From contig CAYYPK010000001.1 of NCBI GenBank assembly GCA_964473525.1, positions 248,001 to 312,000 on the forward strand: 64,000 nt of DNA. The letters run 5' to 3'. The notes below the pieces were generated by a model that saw only the letters and a list, made by a program, of their open reading frames with translations, searched no databases and was not told where the DNA came from. Position 1 is the stretch's first letter; each line of letters begins with the position of its first letter. Below, one piece after another: positions 7,658 through 17,814 of the stretch. The position numbers were made by a program, and so were the translations under genes. The DNA comes from GCA-2687025 sp964473525. Lineage in GTDB: Bacteria > Poribacteria > WGA-4E > GCA-2687025.

Positions 7658-10204
7658 TCACACGGGTGGGCCGTTAGGCACGTCGATGAACACCACGGTC
7701 CCTTCGCCCGGGGACGACTCGACGGTCACAGAGCCGCCCAGCATCCTGGCACGCTCATGCATCGCCAGCAGCCCCACGCCACCATGGGACGCGATGCCGT
7801 CGATGGGATTCGTGTCGAAGCCGGCGCCGTCATCCTCGACCATGGCAGCGATCCGACCGTCCTGCGGGCCAACGGTGACGTTCACGTGACTAGCGGCCGC
7901 GTGGCTGACGACGTTGCTCAAGGCGCCGTGGACGATGCGATAGAGCGACAGTTGCGCCTCGTGTGACATCGTCAACGCGTCCGCGTCATGCACGTTCACC
8001 GTCGCGTCGAAGCCTTCGCGCGCGGCGATAGCCCGCACGTCCGTATCGAGCACGGCGGCCAGGCCCAGGTCCGCCAGAGACCCCGGCTGCATCTCTACCG
8101 CCATCAGCCGCACGTCTTCGATAGTGCTCGTTGCCTGCCGCCGCACTTCGGCGAGGACATCGCGCACCTTGTCCAACGAATCGCCGGACTCGGCCGCGCG
8201 CAGCCCAAGGACAACCGCCGTCAGCTCCTGCCCGACCTGCTCGTGCAGGCCCTCGGCGATGCGCGCTCGCTCCACCTCCTGCATCGTCATGACGCGGTGC
8301 AGCAACTGCGTGCGCTGAGCGTCAATGCGTTTCATGTCGCTGATGTCGCGCACAATGCCCGCGAATCGCCTTCCCTCCGGAAGGATCATCTCGCTAACGG
8401 ACAGGTGCATCGCGAAGGTGGAACCGTCCTTGCGCCGCCCAAGGGCCTCGCGCCCGCCTCCGACGACCGATGGCACGCGCGTATCGGCGTACCGCTTCAA
8501 GTACCCGTCGTGGGCGCTGTGGTACGGCTCGGGCATCAGCATATTCAGGTTGCGGCCGACGACCTCGCGCGCGGCGTACCCGAACATGCGTTCGGCGGCG
8601 GGGTTGAACGACTCGACGATGCCCACTTCGCTCGCGGTGATGATGCCGTCGGCCGCAGTGTCGACAACAGCCCTGAGCCTGCCTTCACTGCGTTCGCTCG
8701 CGGTAGTCAGCTCGACGTTGGCGGCCGCCAGCGCCTGCGTCGTACGCCGCGCCGCCTGCCCGTAGTAGACGACCATCGCCGCCGACGACGCCATCAGCAG
8801 CCCGGTAAATAGGACGATGTCGGGAAGACCGGACCGTTCGGCAGAGACCGTCTGTGGCTTCGGCCACGCCACGAGCGTTGACCGCATCGCCGAGGCGCCG
8901 AGCTCCGCCGACGCTCGCCAAGGCGATTGCAGGTCGCGGTGGTCTCCCAGCCGGACTACCTCGCCGCTTCGGCGGTAGAGGGCGATGTCGTACCCCGCCG
9001 CAAGCTGGGCGTCCACGGCAGCCGCGAGGAACTGCTCGGGGGATAGCACCGCGATCACGAAGCCGTCGGAAACGCCGTCGACGAAGATGGGCGCGCACAG
9101 CAGAGCCATCACCCCTTCGTCCGCCACCGCGAACACCTCCGATAGCTCGACGACTCCATGCTGGCGCGATGAGTCCATGGCGCTCCTCGCCGCAGGCAGC
9201 CGAGCCAGATCAAGGCCACGCAGCCCACGGTTCCCCTGAATCGGTTCTACGCGCCTGATCCGCATTGTCGCGTCGACCCAGACTACCGCCCTCTCGCCTT
9301 CGTAATCCCTGGCATACGCGCGCGCGTCCCTTGTCCAGGTGTCCAGCGGCGTCCCCCGCTCGCTCTCCCAGCGAGCGGCCATGCGACCCAGGGCGAGGCC
9401 ATAGTCCTGGATCTGCTTCGCCAGCCGCGCCTGTATCTGTGCGACCGCGTCGTTCGTCGCCTCGTGCAGCCCCTCGGACTGCTGAGCGCTCAACGCCTGC
9501 CACAAGAACAGCGACGCCGTGACGACCACCCCGCTGACAGGGATCGGTAGCCAGCGAGGCGTGGCGCCCTCGCCTGACGTCGAGGCATCCCACCCCACGA
9601 GCACCAGGGCCACGCCCAGGCCCAGAAAGCCGGCGGCGGTGTGTAGGGCCATCGGCGACAGGCCACGCCACGCGTAGGCGGTGGACACGCGGATGGCGTA
9701 TCCGGCCAGCGCGACAAGCGCGAGCCCGGCGACGAACGAGCCGCACAACGCCAGCAGAAACCCAAGGCGTTCCGTGGGGAGGACGCCGCTGGCTAGCAAC
9801 AGACCCACCGATACGGCCACGAAGCAGAGGCCGGTGTTCGGCGCCATTCGGCCAGGGTGCACGGCGCTCGCCCGCACGTAGTCGCGGACAACCAACTGGT
9901 CGATGCCGAGGTCGATTCTGGCTGCATACTGGAAGAGCGTGGCGCTGGCGATCACCGCCAACGCGAGCGAGAGACCAGCGGTCCAGCGAGGCCGCCGCCA
10001 GACCGTCGTGCAGAGGCCTCCCCCTGCCAGGAGGAAGCAGAGAGCGGTGTTGTACTGCATCGCGCCAGCGGCGGGCGTCGCCCGGATGAGACGGACGCTA
10101 TGCACATGCCATGCGAGCAGCACGAGGACGCCGAGCCCGCACACGCCAACGGCGCTCACGAACGCTGCCCACCGGGCGGATGTCAGGCGACCGTCTGGTG
10201 TCAT
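7658..10204 (-). CDS. Membrane sensor kinase, 7TM-CHASE-like-PAS-HisKA_3-HATPase
   Basis: An 848-residue sensor kinase. Seven hydrophobic segments (about residues 12-238) precede an extracytoplasmic region of about 220 residues. That region resembles CHASE domains (VWVDATMRIRRVEP, then QGNRGLRGLDL), and an eighth membrane helix follows. A PAS domain (AADGIITASEVG, FNPAAERMFGY) leads to the HisKA_3 helix with His in AEGLHEQVGQE and a HATPase domain (EDDGAGF). The usual Glu before Leu-His is Gly here. It is a close paralogue of the gene at 10315, 110 bases upstream on the same strand. ATG 10204 is preferred over a GTG that would overlap that gene, although no good ribosome site is visible. Confidence 0.85.
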   Translation of the reverse strand: MTPDGRLTSARWAAFVSAVGVCGLGVLVLLAWHVHSVRLIRATPAAGAMQYNTALCFLLAGGGLCTTVWRRPRWTAGLSLALAVIASATLFQYAARIDLGIDQLVVRDYVRASAVHPGRMAPNTGLCFVAVSVGLLLASGVLPTERLGFLLALCGSFVAGLALVALAGYAIRVSTAYAWRGLSPMALHTAAGFLGLGVALVLVGWDASTSGEGATPRWLPIPVSGVVVTASLFLWQALSAQQSEGLHEATNDAVAQIQARLAKQIQDYGLALGRMAARWESERGTPLDTWTRDARAYARDYEGERAVVWVDATMRIRRVEPIQGNRGLRGLDLARLPAARSAMDSSRQHGVVELSEVFAVADEGVMALLCAPIFVDGVSDGFVIAVLSPEQFLAAAVDAQLAAGYDIALYRRSGEVVRLGDHRDLQSPWRASAELGASAMRSTLVAWPKPQTVSAERSGLPDIVLFTGLLMASSAAMVVYYGQAARRTTQALAAANVELTTASERSEGRLRAVVDTAADGIITASEVGIVESFNPAAERMFGYAAREVVGRNLNMLMPEPYHSAHDGYLKRYADTRVPSVVGGGREALGRRKDGSTFAMHLSVSEMILPEGRRFAGIVRDISDMKRIDAQRTQLLHRVMTMQEVERARIAEGLHEQVGQELTAVVLGLRAAESGDSLDKVRDVLAEVRRQATSTIEDVRLMAVEMQPGSLADLGLAAVLDTDVRAIAAREGFDATVNVHDADALTMSHEAQLSLYRIVHGALSNVVSHAAASHVNVTVGPQDGRIAAMVEDDGAGFDTNPIDGIASHGGVGLLAMHERARMLGGSVTVESSPGEGTVVFIDVPNGPPV

Positions 10205-10314
10205 TGAGTCCGGGCCCGTCCGGGTGCGCGTTGGCCGCAGGGAACCACTCCCCAGTTGTAGCCCAAGGGGCGGCGGCGCGCATACCGACTCTGACGGGCG
10301 TGCGGTCACCGAGC

Positions 10315-12948
10315 CTATGCGGAGTAGGTGGAGGAGCACGGGATCCGCTCTATGATCACTGTTGCTCCCTCGCCAGGGGTTGAATCCACGACGAACGCGC
10401 CACCGAGCATGCGCACGCGCTCCTGCATGGCGAAGATGCCGAAACGCTCCGCGACGGGGCCACTCAGTACCTCCCCGGCGTCAAAGCCGACACCGTCGTC
10501 CTCGACCAAGATGCTGACCGAATCCGGGAATCCGCGTATCGTGACGGTGACCTGCGTCGCGCGCGCGTGCCGCGCGACGTTGTCGAGCGCGGACCGTACG
10601 ACCCGGTACAGCGCCGCTGCTGTCTCTGGGGGTACCGCCGAGACATCGTCGCCAACCGCCTCCGTGGCGCCGTGGATGCCGGCGCGTGCCGCGGTGCTGT
10701 GGACCTCTCGAGTCAGCGCCTCCTCGAAGCCCAGATCCAGGGATCCGGGGCGCATGTCCGTCGCGAGTTCCCTCACGTCCTCGAGGGCGACAGAGAGATC
10801 TGCCGCAGCCTCGGAAACATGCTTGCCGACCTCGTGCGCCGACTCCGACGCCTCCGCAGCGCGAAGCCGGTAGACCACCGCGGTGAGCTCCTGACCGATC
10901 TGCTCGTGGAGCTCCTCGGCCACCTTCGCGCGCTCCTGCTCCTGCGAGCGCAGAACTCGACGGAGCAACTCCTCGCGCTCCTGCTCCGCTGTCTTCCGTC
11001 GGCTGATGTCCTGCACCAGCGCCGTGAAGCGTCGGCCGTCGGGCATGGCCACTTCGCTTAGCGCCACGGAGATGTCGAACGTCGCGCCGTTCTGTCGCCG
11101 GCCGATGACCTCGCTGCCGCTGGCGCGATCGTCCTCCGTTCGTGCTTCGAGACAGCGCTCCATCCACGTGAAGCCTTCCCTAGCGATAGCGCCCGGGATT
11201 ATCGTCTCGATGTGCGCGCCAACGACATCACGGCTCTGGGCGCCGAACATGACTTCGGCGGCCGGATTGAACGTCTGGATGTACCCGTCGTCCGTGAGGG
11301 TGATGATGCCCTCCGCCGCCGTATGCAGAACTGCGCTCAGGCGCCCCTCGCTCTCTTGCCGCGCGGCGACCTCCGTTGTGAGGTCTTCGTTCGCGCGTTC
11401 GAGATCCCGCGCGGAGCGCGCGGTCAGCTGAGAGAGTCGCACGACGAGTGTGGACGAACCGGCGATCACGACGCCGACCAGGAAGACGAACACTGGCAGC
11501 GCGGTACGAGCGCCGGCGACCGTGTTTAGATTCGGCCACACGGTCACATGGCACGATGCGCCGCCAACGCGGATCGCGCCTCGCTTGGCCCACGCGCTGC
11601 CTCCCTCGCGCCGGGGGCCCGTATCGTAGAGCGTCTCGTCGCCGACCCGCACGGAGACCTCGTATTCCTCTAACACGCGCGCTGGGATAGCGGAGGCGAT
11701 GCAAGCCTCGGGGTCAAGAACGGCGAAGATGGCGCCGTCGGATTCTCCGCGAATGAAGATGGGCGCGCACAGCAGCACCACAGGCTGCTCGGCGTCAAGA
11801 CGGAACGCCTCTGACATGGCAGAGGCTGCGTGGCGGAAGGCGGCGTCCAGGCCCGCGCGCGCCTGCGGCAGGCCCGCCATATCGACGCCCAGCAGGGCCC
11901 GGTTGCCCTGTAGCGGCGCGACGCGCTGGACCACCATGTCCGCGTCGACCCAACCGACGACATCCTTGCCTTCGAAGTCCTGGACGTATGCCTCGGCGTC
12001 ACGCGTCCATCGCTCGACGTCGGAACGGCCGTCTGCCTCCCATCTGTTCACCATCCTTTGCAGAGCCATCAGGTACACCCGCGCTCGGGCTTCGATGGCG
12101 GCTGTGGTCTCATCGAGCACGAGCGCGGTATGCCCGTGCAGCAGGTCGCTCTGCTGAGACCCAATCGCCTGGGCGAGGACGACGGCGGCCGTTAGCGCCG
12201 CGGCGGCGACGGGCAATGGGAGCCAGCTTGGGGCGCCACCTTCGGCGACGTACCCAATGTCCCAGGCCGCGCACACCATGCCGGCACCGAAGACAGCGAA
12301 ACCCCCGGCTGTGTGGAGTGCCATGTGGGAAAGGCCGCCCCACGCGTATGTCGTGTCCACATCGGCGGCGTACCCAGCCAGCGACACGAGGCCCAAGGCT
12401 CCAACGATGGACCCGGACAGCGCGAGCAGCCGAGCCGCGAGTCTGCGATCGGCTAGCACGCCGCCCAGTAGCATGCCGATGGCGGCCAGGATGAACGCGA
12501 GCGTCGTGTTGGGACCCATGCGCCCGGGGTGGGCGTCACCGGCGCGCACGTAGTCATGTATGAGCAGTTCATCGATACCCAGGCCGACACCCAGGACGTA
12601 CTCAAGGGCTGTCGCGAGACCGACGACCCCCACGGCTGCGCTCGCGACAAGGGCAGCTGGCCTTCGCCGTGTGGTCAGCGCTAGCAGAGCCGCGCCCGCC
12701 AACGCGAACAGCAACGCCGTGTTGTATTGCATCGGGCTCAGCGCGGGCAGGACGGTGATGAGACGGATGCTACGCGTGTACCAGCCGACGATGACCAACG
12801 CGCCTATGGAACCGGCCACGACAGACGCGGCGGCGGCCAGTCTGCGGGCCGTGGCCCCCGGAGCGATGCCTGGTGTTTGCCGCGCGCCAGCGGACGGCGG
12901 CGTCGCCGGCGGGTCGCCGGCCTTTGGCGTGAGCATTCGTTGGGCCAT
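10315..12948 (-). CDS. Membrane sensor kinase, paralogue of the 7658 kinase
   Basis: An 877-residue kinase with the same order of parts: seven membrane segments starting near residue 36, a CHASE-like extracytoplasmic domain (LQGNRALLGVDMAG), a further helix, a PAS domain (AAEGIITLTDDGYI), HisKA_3 with His in AEELHEQIGQE and a HATPase domain (EDDGVGF). The canonical Glu before Leu-His is kept, unlike in the downstream paralogue. Sensor domains are the most divergent part, so the pair may read related but different signals or form heterodimers. Neither start (12948 or 12936) has a strong ribosome site. No response regulator is adjacent. Confidence 0.85.
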   Translation of the reverse strand: MAQRMLTPKAGDPPATPPSAGARQTPGIAPGATARRLAAAASVVAGSIGALVIVGWYTRSIRLITVLPALSPMQYNTALLFALAGAALLALTTRRRPAALVASAAVGVVGLATALEYVLGVGLGIDELLIHDYVRAGDAHPGRMGPNTTLAFILAAIGMLLGGVLADRRLAARLLALSGSIVGALGLVSLAGYAADVDTTYAWGGLSHMALHTAGGFAVFGAGMVCAAWDIGYVAEGGAPSWLPLPVAAAALTAAVVLAQAIGSQQSDLLHGHTALVLDETTAAIEARARVYLMALQRMVNRWEADGRSDVERWTRDAEAYVQDFEGKDVVGWVDADMVVQRVAPLQGNRALLGVDMAGLPQARAGLDAAFRHAASAMSEAFRLDAEQPVVLLCAPIFIRGESDGAIFAVLDPEACIASAIPARVLEEYEVSVRVGDETLYDTGPRREGGSAWAKRGAIRVGGASCHVTVWPNLNTVAGARTALPVFVFLVGVVIAGSSTLVVRLSQLTARSARDLERANEDLTTEVAARQESEGRLSAVLHTAAEGIITLTDDGYIQTFNPAAEVMFGAQSRDVVGAHIETIIPGAIAREGFTWMERCLEARTEDDRASGSEVIGRRQNGATFDISVALSEVAMPDGRRFTALVQDISRRKTAEQEREELLRRVLRSQEQERAKVAEELHEQIGQELTAVVYRLRAAEASESAHEVGKHVSEAAADLSVALEDVRELATDMRPGSLDLGFEEALTREVHSTAARAGIHGATEAVGDDVSAVPPETAAALYRVVRSALDNVARHARATQVTVTIRGFPDSVSILVEDDGVGFDAGEVLSGPVAERFGIFAMQERVRMLGGAFVVDSTPGEGATVIIERIPCSSTYSA

Positions 12949-13160
12949 CAGTTGGGCGAGACCGCCGGAGCGGCAGGGCGAGTCGCCTGCGCGCGGCGCT
13001 CGCAGGGCGGGGGTGTAGTCATGCGGTTCCCAACTCGCGTAGGAGCCCGGCGGCCCTCCAGACGCTTCCCAACGCCTTGGGTACCTCCGCCAGACAAGGA
13101 GACTCTAGGCGGAGTGTATCGCGCGCGAGGCACGCGCGACAACGGCGATCCGGCGCCACG

Positions 13161-13652
13161 TTACAGAGCCCGGTAGTACGTCACACTGCCGGGGCCGGCG
13201 GCAAACCCGACCTTCTCATATGCTCTGCGGGCAGCCGCGTGCGCTGGGTCCGAGCCAGTAGTAACGCGCGCGTGCCGCATCCCGGCGGCCCTGAGTCGAC
13301 GCAACGCCGCTTCGTACAGGCGGCCGCCGATCCCCAGAGACTGATACTCAGGGCGCACGGCGTTGTTGCCGATCTCGCCAACCGCCGTCGCTGCCGTGCG
13401 GAACGTGACGAAGCCCACGGCAGAGCCGTCCGCAGTCGCCACTAGTACATCTTCACGCGCGTCAGGTGCGCACGCCCCGCGAACCTGTCGCGCCTTCTCC
13501 GCCTCCCAGTCTGGATGCAGATGGCCGAACAGGTCGGCGCCAAGGACGTCGCGCGCGTGCGCGTATATGGGCTGCCATGCAGCGACCGCGATTGCGGCGA
13601 CCGCCTCAGCATCCTCTGGTCGGCCGTCACGGATGGCCACTGCCACGCTCAT
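13161..13652 (-). CDS. GNAT family N-acetyltransferase
   Basis: A 163-residue acetyltransferase. The acetyl-CoA binding region reads NNAVRPEYQSLGIGGRLYEAAL, a close match to the Q/R-x-x-G-x-G/A motif, and the C-terminal fold ends ARRAYEKVGF. Its ATG overlaps the stop of the upstream outer-membrane gene as ATGA (13649-13652), so it is probably translated by reinitiation. The substrate is unknown. Confidence 0.85.
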   Translation of the reverse strand: MSVAVAIRDGRPEDAEAVAAIAVAAWQPIYAHARDVLGADLFGHLHPDWEAEKARQVRGACAPDAREDVLVATADGSAVGFVTFRTAATAVGEIGNNAVRPEYQSLGIGGRLYEAALRRLRAAGMRHARVTTGSDPAHAAARRAYEKVGFAAGPGSVTYYRAL

Positions 13653-15850
13653 GGGTTCCACCAATAGGTCAGCTTGGCGACTATGGCGGAGTCGAGCAAC
13701 TCAATGCCGTCGCCGCTGTGGTCCCACGTTCGGTTGAAGGCGACGAACAGGTTGCTGCCCGGGCGGTAGAGGAAGCTCAACAGGAAGTTCATCGTGATGA
13801 CCTCCGCGTCGCTGTTCCACTGTGTGAACACCTTCGTGACGAGGTCGGGCATGAAGGCGTAGTCCACCCGCGTCGCAAGGATGTTGGCGTCGAAATCGCC
13901 AGCAGGTAGGTCCACGTGGTCGAAGCGGTAACGCGACTCGACGTTCAACCGGCCGCTCGGCCGGAACGACATGCTGCCGCCGACGCTGTACCGTGACCCA
14001 TCGAAGAAGCCCCCGCCGCCCCCGCTCATCTCCACGGATACCATCTTCGCTTCGTCCGTCTCCGCGCGCACGTTCAGCGTGCGGAAGCCGTACGTGCCGA
14101 CGGGTATCACGATGCCGTCGCGGATTTCGAATTCCTCGTCGAGATACTCCTTGCTGTCGGAGCCGAAGAGCGCGAAGCTGCCTCCGCCCTCTAGCTCGAA
14201 CCAACTTATTATCTCGGCGCTTCTGGTCAGGAGCTGTCCGTCACGGTCGTACGTGTAGTCCACCTCGGGGCCGAACCACCACCGGCGCAGGCCGTACCGC
14301 CTGATATACGGCGTGTACCGCAGCTCGCCCGTCGCGCGGCGCATGTCGTCGCGTCGTACGAAGCCAACGGCCGGCTCGAACTGGTCCTCGATGTCGCTGT
14401 AGGTTCCCTCGAGCCGGTAGGTCTCGTTGAACCACCCTCCCCCGACGTAGTATGCGTCGCTCTGCGCATCTAGACCGCTGTCGGATGTCCGGGCCCACAA
14501 CGCGCGGAAGTCCATGTTCCCCGTCGGTCGAAACAACAGGTCTACGCCGCCCGCGCGGTTGTGAGACTCACTGTCCTCCCGGTTCACGGCGATGACGCCG
14601 ACGCTGGACTGCGCGAGCACATCCCGCTTCGCGCGCACGACCGTAAAGTTGCGCGTTGGGATGCTCACGAGCTCGTCGTCGACCTCGACGCTGGCGGAAT
14701 CTGTCGTGACGTTGAGCGCCCCCGCGCTGTATGGCCCGAGGCGCCCTGTCAGCTTGGCGCCGAGGATAAGTGGGATGCTGTCGCCTTCCTCCAGCCCGAT
14801 TCGTCGGCTGTAGAAGAGCAGCAGCGGTGGCGGACGGCGGAAGCTCGTCCGGGGAATGCCGAAGTCAAAGAGGCCTGCGCCCTCGAGGAAGAAGGGCCGC
14901 TTCTCAGGGAAGAACAGGCTGAACCGCGTGAGGTTCACCTGTTCCTCGTCTGCTTCGACCTGCGCGAAGTCGGTGTTGTACGTGACGTCGGCGGTAATGT
15001 TAGGCGTCACGCCGTATTTCGCGTCGAAGCCGACCTCGAAGGCGCCGGATTGGTCCTCACCTTCCGCCTTCGTGATGCCGGGGAGCGCGTACGGGAGTAT
15101 CTCGACGTTCGCCCCCGTGGCAATGCCCTCTAACCCGGTCAGCTGCCCCAGCCGCGAGCTGCGGTAGTGTCCGCGCGAGCCGTCTGCCTTACGAAGCGGG
15201 ATCCACGACGCCTCCTCCTGATTCCGTCGGATGCCGCGACCGACGTTCATCCCCCACACCATGTCGCCACCTCGTTTGAAGCGCAGTTGGCTGAAGGGGA
15301 TCGCGATCTCTGCTGTCCACCGGTCATCGTGGAGAGTGGTCTCGGCCTCCCAGACGATGTTCCAGTTCTCGTTGCGGCTGTCGCCGTTGTCGGTGGCGGC
15401 GATGTCTTGTCTCGTGCCGAGGGGATTCAGCCGGAAGAAGAACCCACTGCGCTTGTCGTTGTACGTGTCAAGGAGGATGTAGACGTTGTCGTTCTCGTGC
15501 AGGCGTGCGTCACGCCGCATCTCGTTGGCGACGATCCGGTCCATCTCCGACTCGTGGCATGTGAACCCAAAGTACAAGTACCGAGCATCGTAGAGAATGC
15601 GCACCTCGGTGGCTTGCGTCCCAGGCATGCCCTCGTCCGGCTCCAATTGCACAAAGCCGTCGAGGGGAGTCGCGTCGCCCCAGTCTGGTTCGGTGAGGTC
15701 GCCGTCGACCTCAATGGTCCCAACCGTGGGGTGCGCCCGAGCTACGTGGCTGTCCCACACTTCGGCGGCGGAGGCGATCGTCCCTGCGGCGTGCGCGGCG
15801 CTGACGGCTGCTAACAGGAGGGCGATGCAGGCGGCGAGCATGGGGCGCAT
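13649..15850 (-). CDS. DUF5916-type outer-membrane protein with N-terminal carbohydrate-binding-like domain
   Basis: A 733-residue exported protein. The signal peptide (about residues 1-21) precedes a CBM9-like sandwich (about 40-230; IEVDGDLTEPDWGDATPL, then EVRILYDARYLYFGF). A long DUF5916-like region follows, with the family signature FFPEKRPFFLEGAGLFDFG. The second half is rich in alternating strands and ends in YWWNP, consistent with an outer-membrane beta-barrel. The family is common in Bacteroidetes and Acidobacteria; a role in polymer uptake is usually inferred from context and is unproven here. It is translationally coupled to the GNAT gene. Confidence 0.85.
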   Translation of the reverse strand: MRPMLAACIALLLAAVSAAHAAGTIASAAEVWDSHVARAHPTVGTIEVDGDLTEPDWGDATPLDGFVQLEPDEGMPGTQATEVRILYDARYLYFGFTCHESEMDRIVANEMRRDARLHENDNVYILLDTYNDKRSGFFFRLNPLGTRQDIAATDNGDSRNENWNIVWEAETTLHDDRWTAEIAIPFSQLRFKRGGDMVWGMNVGRGIRRNQEEASWIPLRKADGSRGHYRSSRLGQLTGLEGIATGANVEILPYALPGITKAEGEDQSGAFEVGFDAKYGVTPNITADVTYNTDFAQVEADEEQVNLTRFSLFFPEKRPFFLEGAGLFDFGIPRTSFRRPPPLLLFYSRRIGLEEGDSIPLILGAKLTGRLGPYSAGALNVTTDSASVEVDDELVSIPTRNFTVVRAKRDVLAQSSVGVIAVNREDSESHNRAGGVDLLFRPTGNMDFRALWARTSDSGLDAQSDAYYVGGGWFNETYRLEGTYSDIEDQFEPAVGFVRRDDMRRATGELRYTPYIRRYGLRRWWFGPEVDYTYDRDGQLLTRSAEIISWFELEGGGSFALFGSDSKEYLDEEFEIRDGIVIPVGTYGFRTLNVRAETDEAKMVSVEMSGGGGGFFDGSRYSVGGSMSFRPSGRLNVESRYRFDHVDLPAGDFDANILATRVDYAFMPDLVTKVFTQWNSDAEVITMNFLLSFLYRPGSNLFVAFNRTWDHSGDGIELLDSAIVAKLTYWWNP

Positions 15851-16046
15851 ATGGCTAGCGGTTTCCTACGGCGCGTTACGTTGATGACGGGGCAGCGACG
15901 AACATCATCCTATGCCCCGCCTGCCGACACAACGCGGGACGGCATGTGCCGCCGTTGGCGATCCGTGACCGATAGCGGCGCCCCGCACGCTCCGCTTCCA
16001 GACGTGACACGCGAACCGTTCAGGGAATCCCACAGTTGTCGCTGCG

Positions 16047-16847
16047 CTACCCGTCCGGCGACAGAGCCGTGCGTCCAGTGCGTCTCGGCGGCTCGTAGAG
16101 CGCAGCTTCCGCGGGCGTTGGGTCTGCGATGGGGCACGCCGCGTGGGGCGATCCCCACGACAGATACCCCGGCGAGCACTTGAACAGAACAGACCGGCGC
16201 TCGCGGTCGTGCGGCTCCCATGGGAGCGTTCCGTGGACGAGCGCTTCGTTGAACACCACGAGCGATCCCGCTCCCGCCGCCAACTGCTCGACGCACCCCA
16301 GATCGTCCTCCAGCGACACGACGCTGCGAGGCGGTCGATAGTTGGACTTGTGACTGCCGGGCACGCACGCGAAGCCGCCGTCGCCCGGTCTCACTTCGGT
16401 CAGCTGCCACGCGGCGACGCACAGACCTGCCTCCATCCTCCCGTGGCGGAAGTTGTGGTACTGGCTCGGGTCGTGCGTCGTGCCACCGTGCAGCCAATGG
16501 CCTTCCGTGCCGTTCTTCATGCGTATGAGACCCGGCCCGTGGTCCAGACGGAATCCGGTCCCAAGGATCTCATTGAAGAGGTCGATGACCCGCTCATGGG
16601 CCAGCATCCTTCGAAACGGCTCGCACCACGGCCTGTCGAAGGAGAGGGGGTTCTGCTGGAACTCTCCCCGGCCGTTCTCGCGGCGGAGCTCGTCGGACTC
16701 CTGGGCGAGGCCAGCCGGCCGATTCCTGATGAGGTGTTCGTGCTTCTCGACCGCCTCGTTCGCAAGCGCCACCTCGTCCGCGGTCAGGACGTCCTCCAGG
16801 ACCAGGTAGCCGCGCAGGTCAAACAGGAACTTCTCGTTATCGGTCAT
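16047..16847 (-). CDS. PhyH-family dioxygenase, LHGG subtype
   Basis: A 266-residue PhyH-like protein. The metal-site region reads GHWLHGGTTHD instead of the simple HxD; the phrases PGDGGFACVPGSHKSNY and EALVHGTLPW are characteristic of a PhyH subgroup common in uncultivated marine bacteria. A GGAGG site sits just before ATG 16847. It is divergent from the tail-bearing gene at 17044, with a 196-base shared upstream region. The substrate is unknown. Confidence 0.8.
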   Translation of the reverse strand: MTDNEKFLFDLRGYLVLEDVLTADEVALANEAVEKHEHLIRNRPAGLAQESDELRRENGRGEFQQNPLSFDRPWCEPFRRMLAHERVIDLFNEILGTGFRLDHGPGLIRMKNGTEGHWLHGGTTHDPSQYHNFRHGRMEAGLCVAAWQLTEVRPGDGGFACVPGSHKSNYRPPRSVVSLEDDLGCVEQLAAGAGSLVVFNEALVHGTLPWEPHDRERRSVLFKCSPGYLSWGSPHAACPIADPTPAEAALYEPPRRTGRTALSPDG

Positions 16848-17043
16848 ATCCTCCCTTTCCAGGCTGAGTCGCGGCCACTTTGCCGTCTGTCGCGGCGCGG
16901 CGCAACCACGCGCCCAACGCCGCGCGCGGCCGCCACTCTCGCCTTGTTGGGTGACGTGGGACACAAACAGCAGCTTGGCCAAAGCATCCGTAGCGTGGTA
17001 GCCTCAACGCAGTTTCGGAGACTCGGATACTGGAGGCTACGAT

Positions 17044-17744
17044 ATGCGCAAGCCGCTATTTGTGTGTCTGGCCATCGCTCTCGCCTGCCGCTCGCGGCGT
17101 TGGCCGAGTACGAAGTTCCCGTCAGGATAGAGGCGCTCGACCTGGGCGACCTCGGCGACTTCCACGGCGAAGCCGCCGCGAACAACGAACAGGGCTGGGG
17201 CTACTGGGGTGGCCGCGAGCCCATCGTCACCACGGACTGGGTTGTCTTCCCGTTCAAGGGCAAGTATTCGTTCATCATTGAGGCGTCGAGCGTCCAGCTC
17301 GTGCCCGAGGACACGGACAACGGCATCTTCGCCGAGGTCGAACTGCGCGGACGGTTCGACGGCGAGAACGGCGTGAGGAAGCTCGCCGAGACCAAGAACG
17401 ACTTCATGAGCGGCGAGATACCCATCCTCTACACACGCGTCAAGGCGGACAATGCGCTGGGCGAGTGGTTCACGGAGCCTCTCGAGGCGGGAACCGTCGA
17501 CCCGGAAGGCGTCACGACGATTGAGGACGACGGCGTGCTGGGCATCATTGAGGTGTCCGCGGGCATGAAGGCGCAACTCGGCGTATGGTTCATGAACGAC
17601 GAGTGGATCCCCGATCCGGCGCCGGCGAAGGACCGCAACCTGCGACTTCGCGCGCTCGAGATCATACCCCCCGAGGGGTCACTCGCCGTTGACGCGGACG
17701 GGAAGATGGCGGCCACGTGGGGTCGTCTCAAGGCCGAGCGTTAG
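17044..17744 (+). CDS. Secreted protein with the GK-W-K C-terminal tail; frameshift within the signal peptide
   Basis: ATG 17044, with GGAGG just before it, encodes a perfect start of a signal peptide (MRKPLFVCLAIALA). The rest of the signal peptide (LPLAALA) and the whole mature protein (EYEVPVRIEALDL onward, about 215 residues) lie in another frame from about 17085. One missing base near 17083 would join them. The body is beta-rich and unrecognised. It ends in LAVDADGKMAATWGRLKAER, the tail shared by seven exported proteins in this window. A strong hairpin follows the stop. Either the frameshift is an assembly error or the gene is broken at its export signal. Confidence 0.65.
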
Positions 17745-17764
17745 ACAGCCGCGCCCGACGCTAA

Positions 17765-17800
17765 CGCGAAACCCCGGCGCTGACGCGTCGGGGTTTCGCG
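17765..17800. terminator. Bidirectional hairpin terminator
   Basis: A perfect 12-bp inverted repeat (17765-17776 with 17789-17800; arm CGCGAAACCCCG) with a 12-base loop. It sits between convergent genes ending at 17744 and 17815. The A3/T3 steps within the stem do not make a U-run, so termination in either direction would rest on the stem. Confidence 0.75.
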
Positions 17801-17814
17801 CGTACGGAAGTACG

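Noticed and set aside
13085..13114. Terminator between the GNAT and kinase genes (CTCCGCC/GGCGGAG)
   Set aside because: Only 7 bp with a 16-base loop and no U-run; too weak to list.
16143..17043. Long open frame upstream of the tail-bearing gene at 17044
   Set aside because: It is antisense to the well-supported PhyH gene, and its translation is low-complexity. Only the part from about 17085 is coding.
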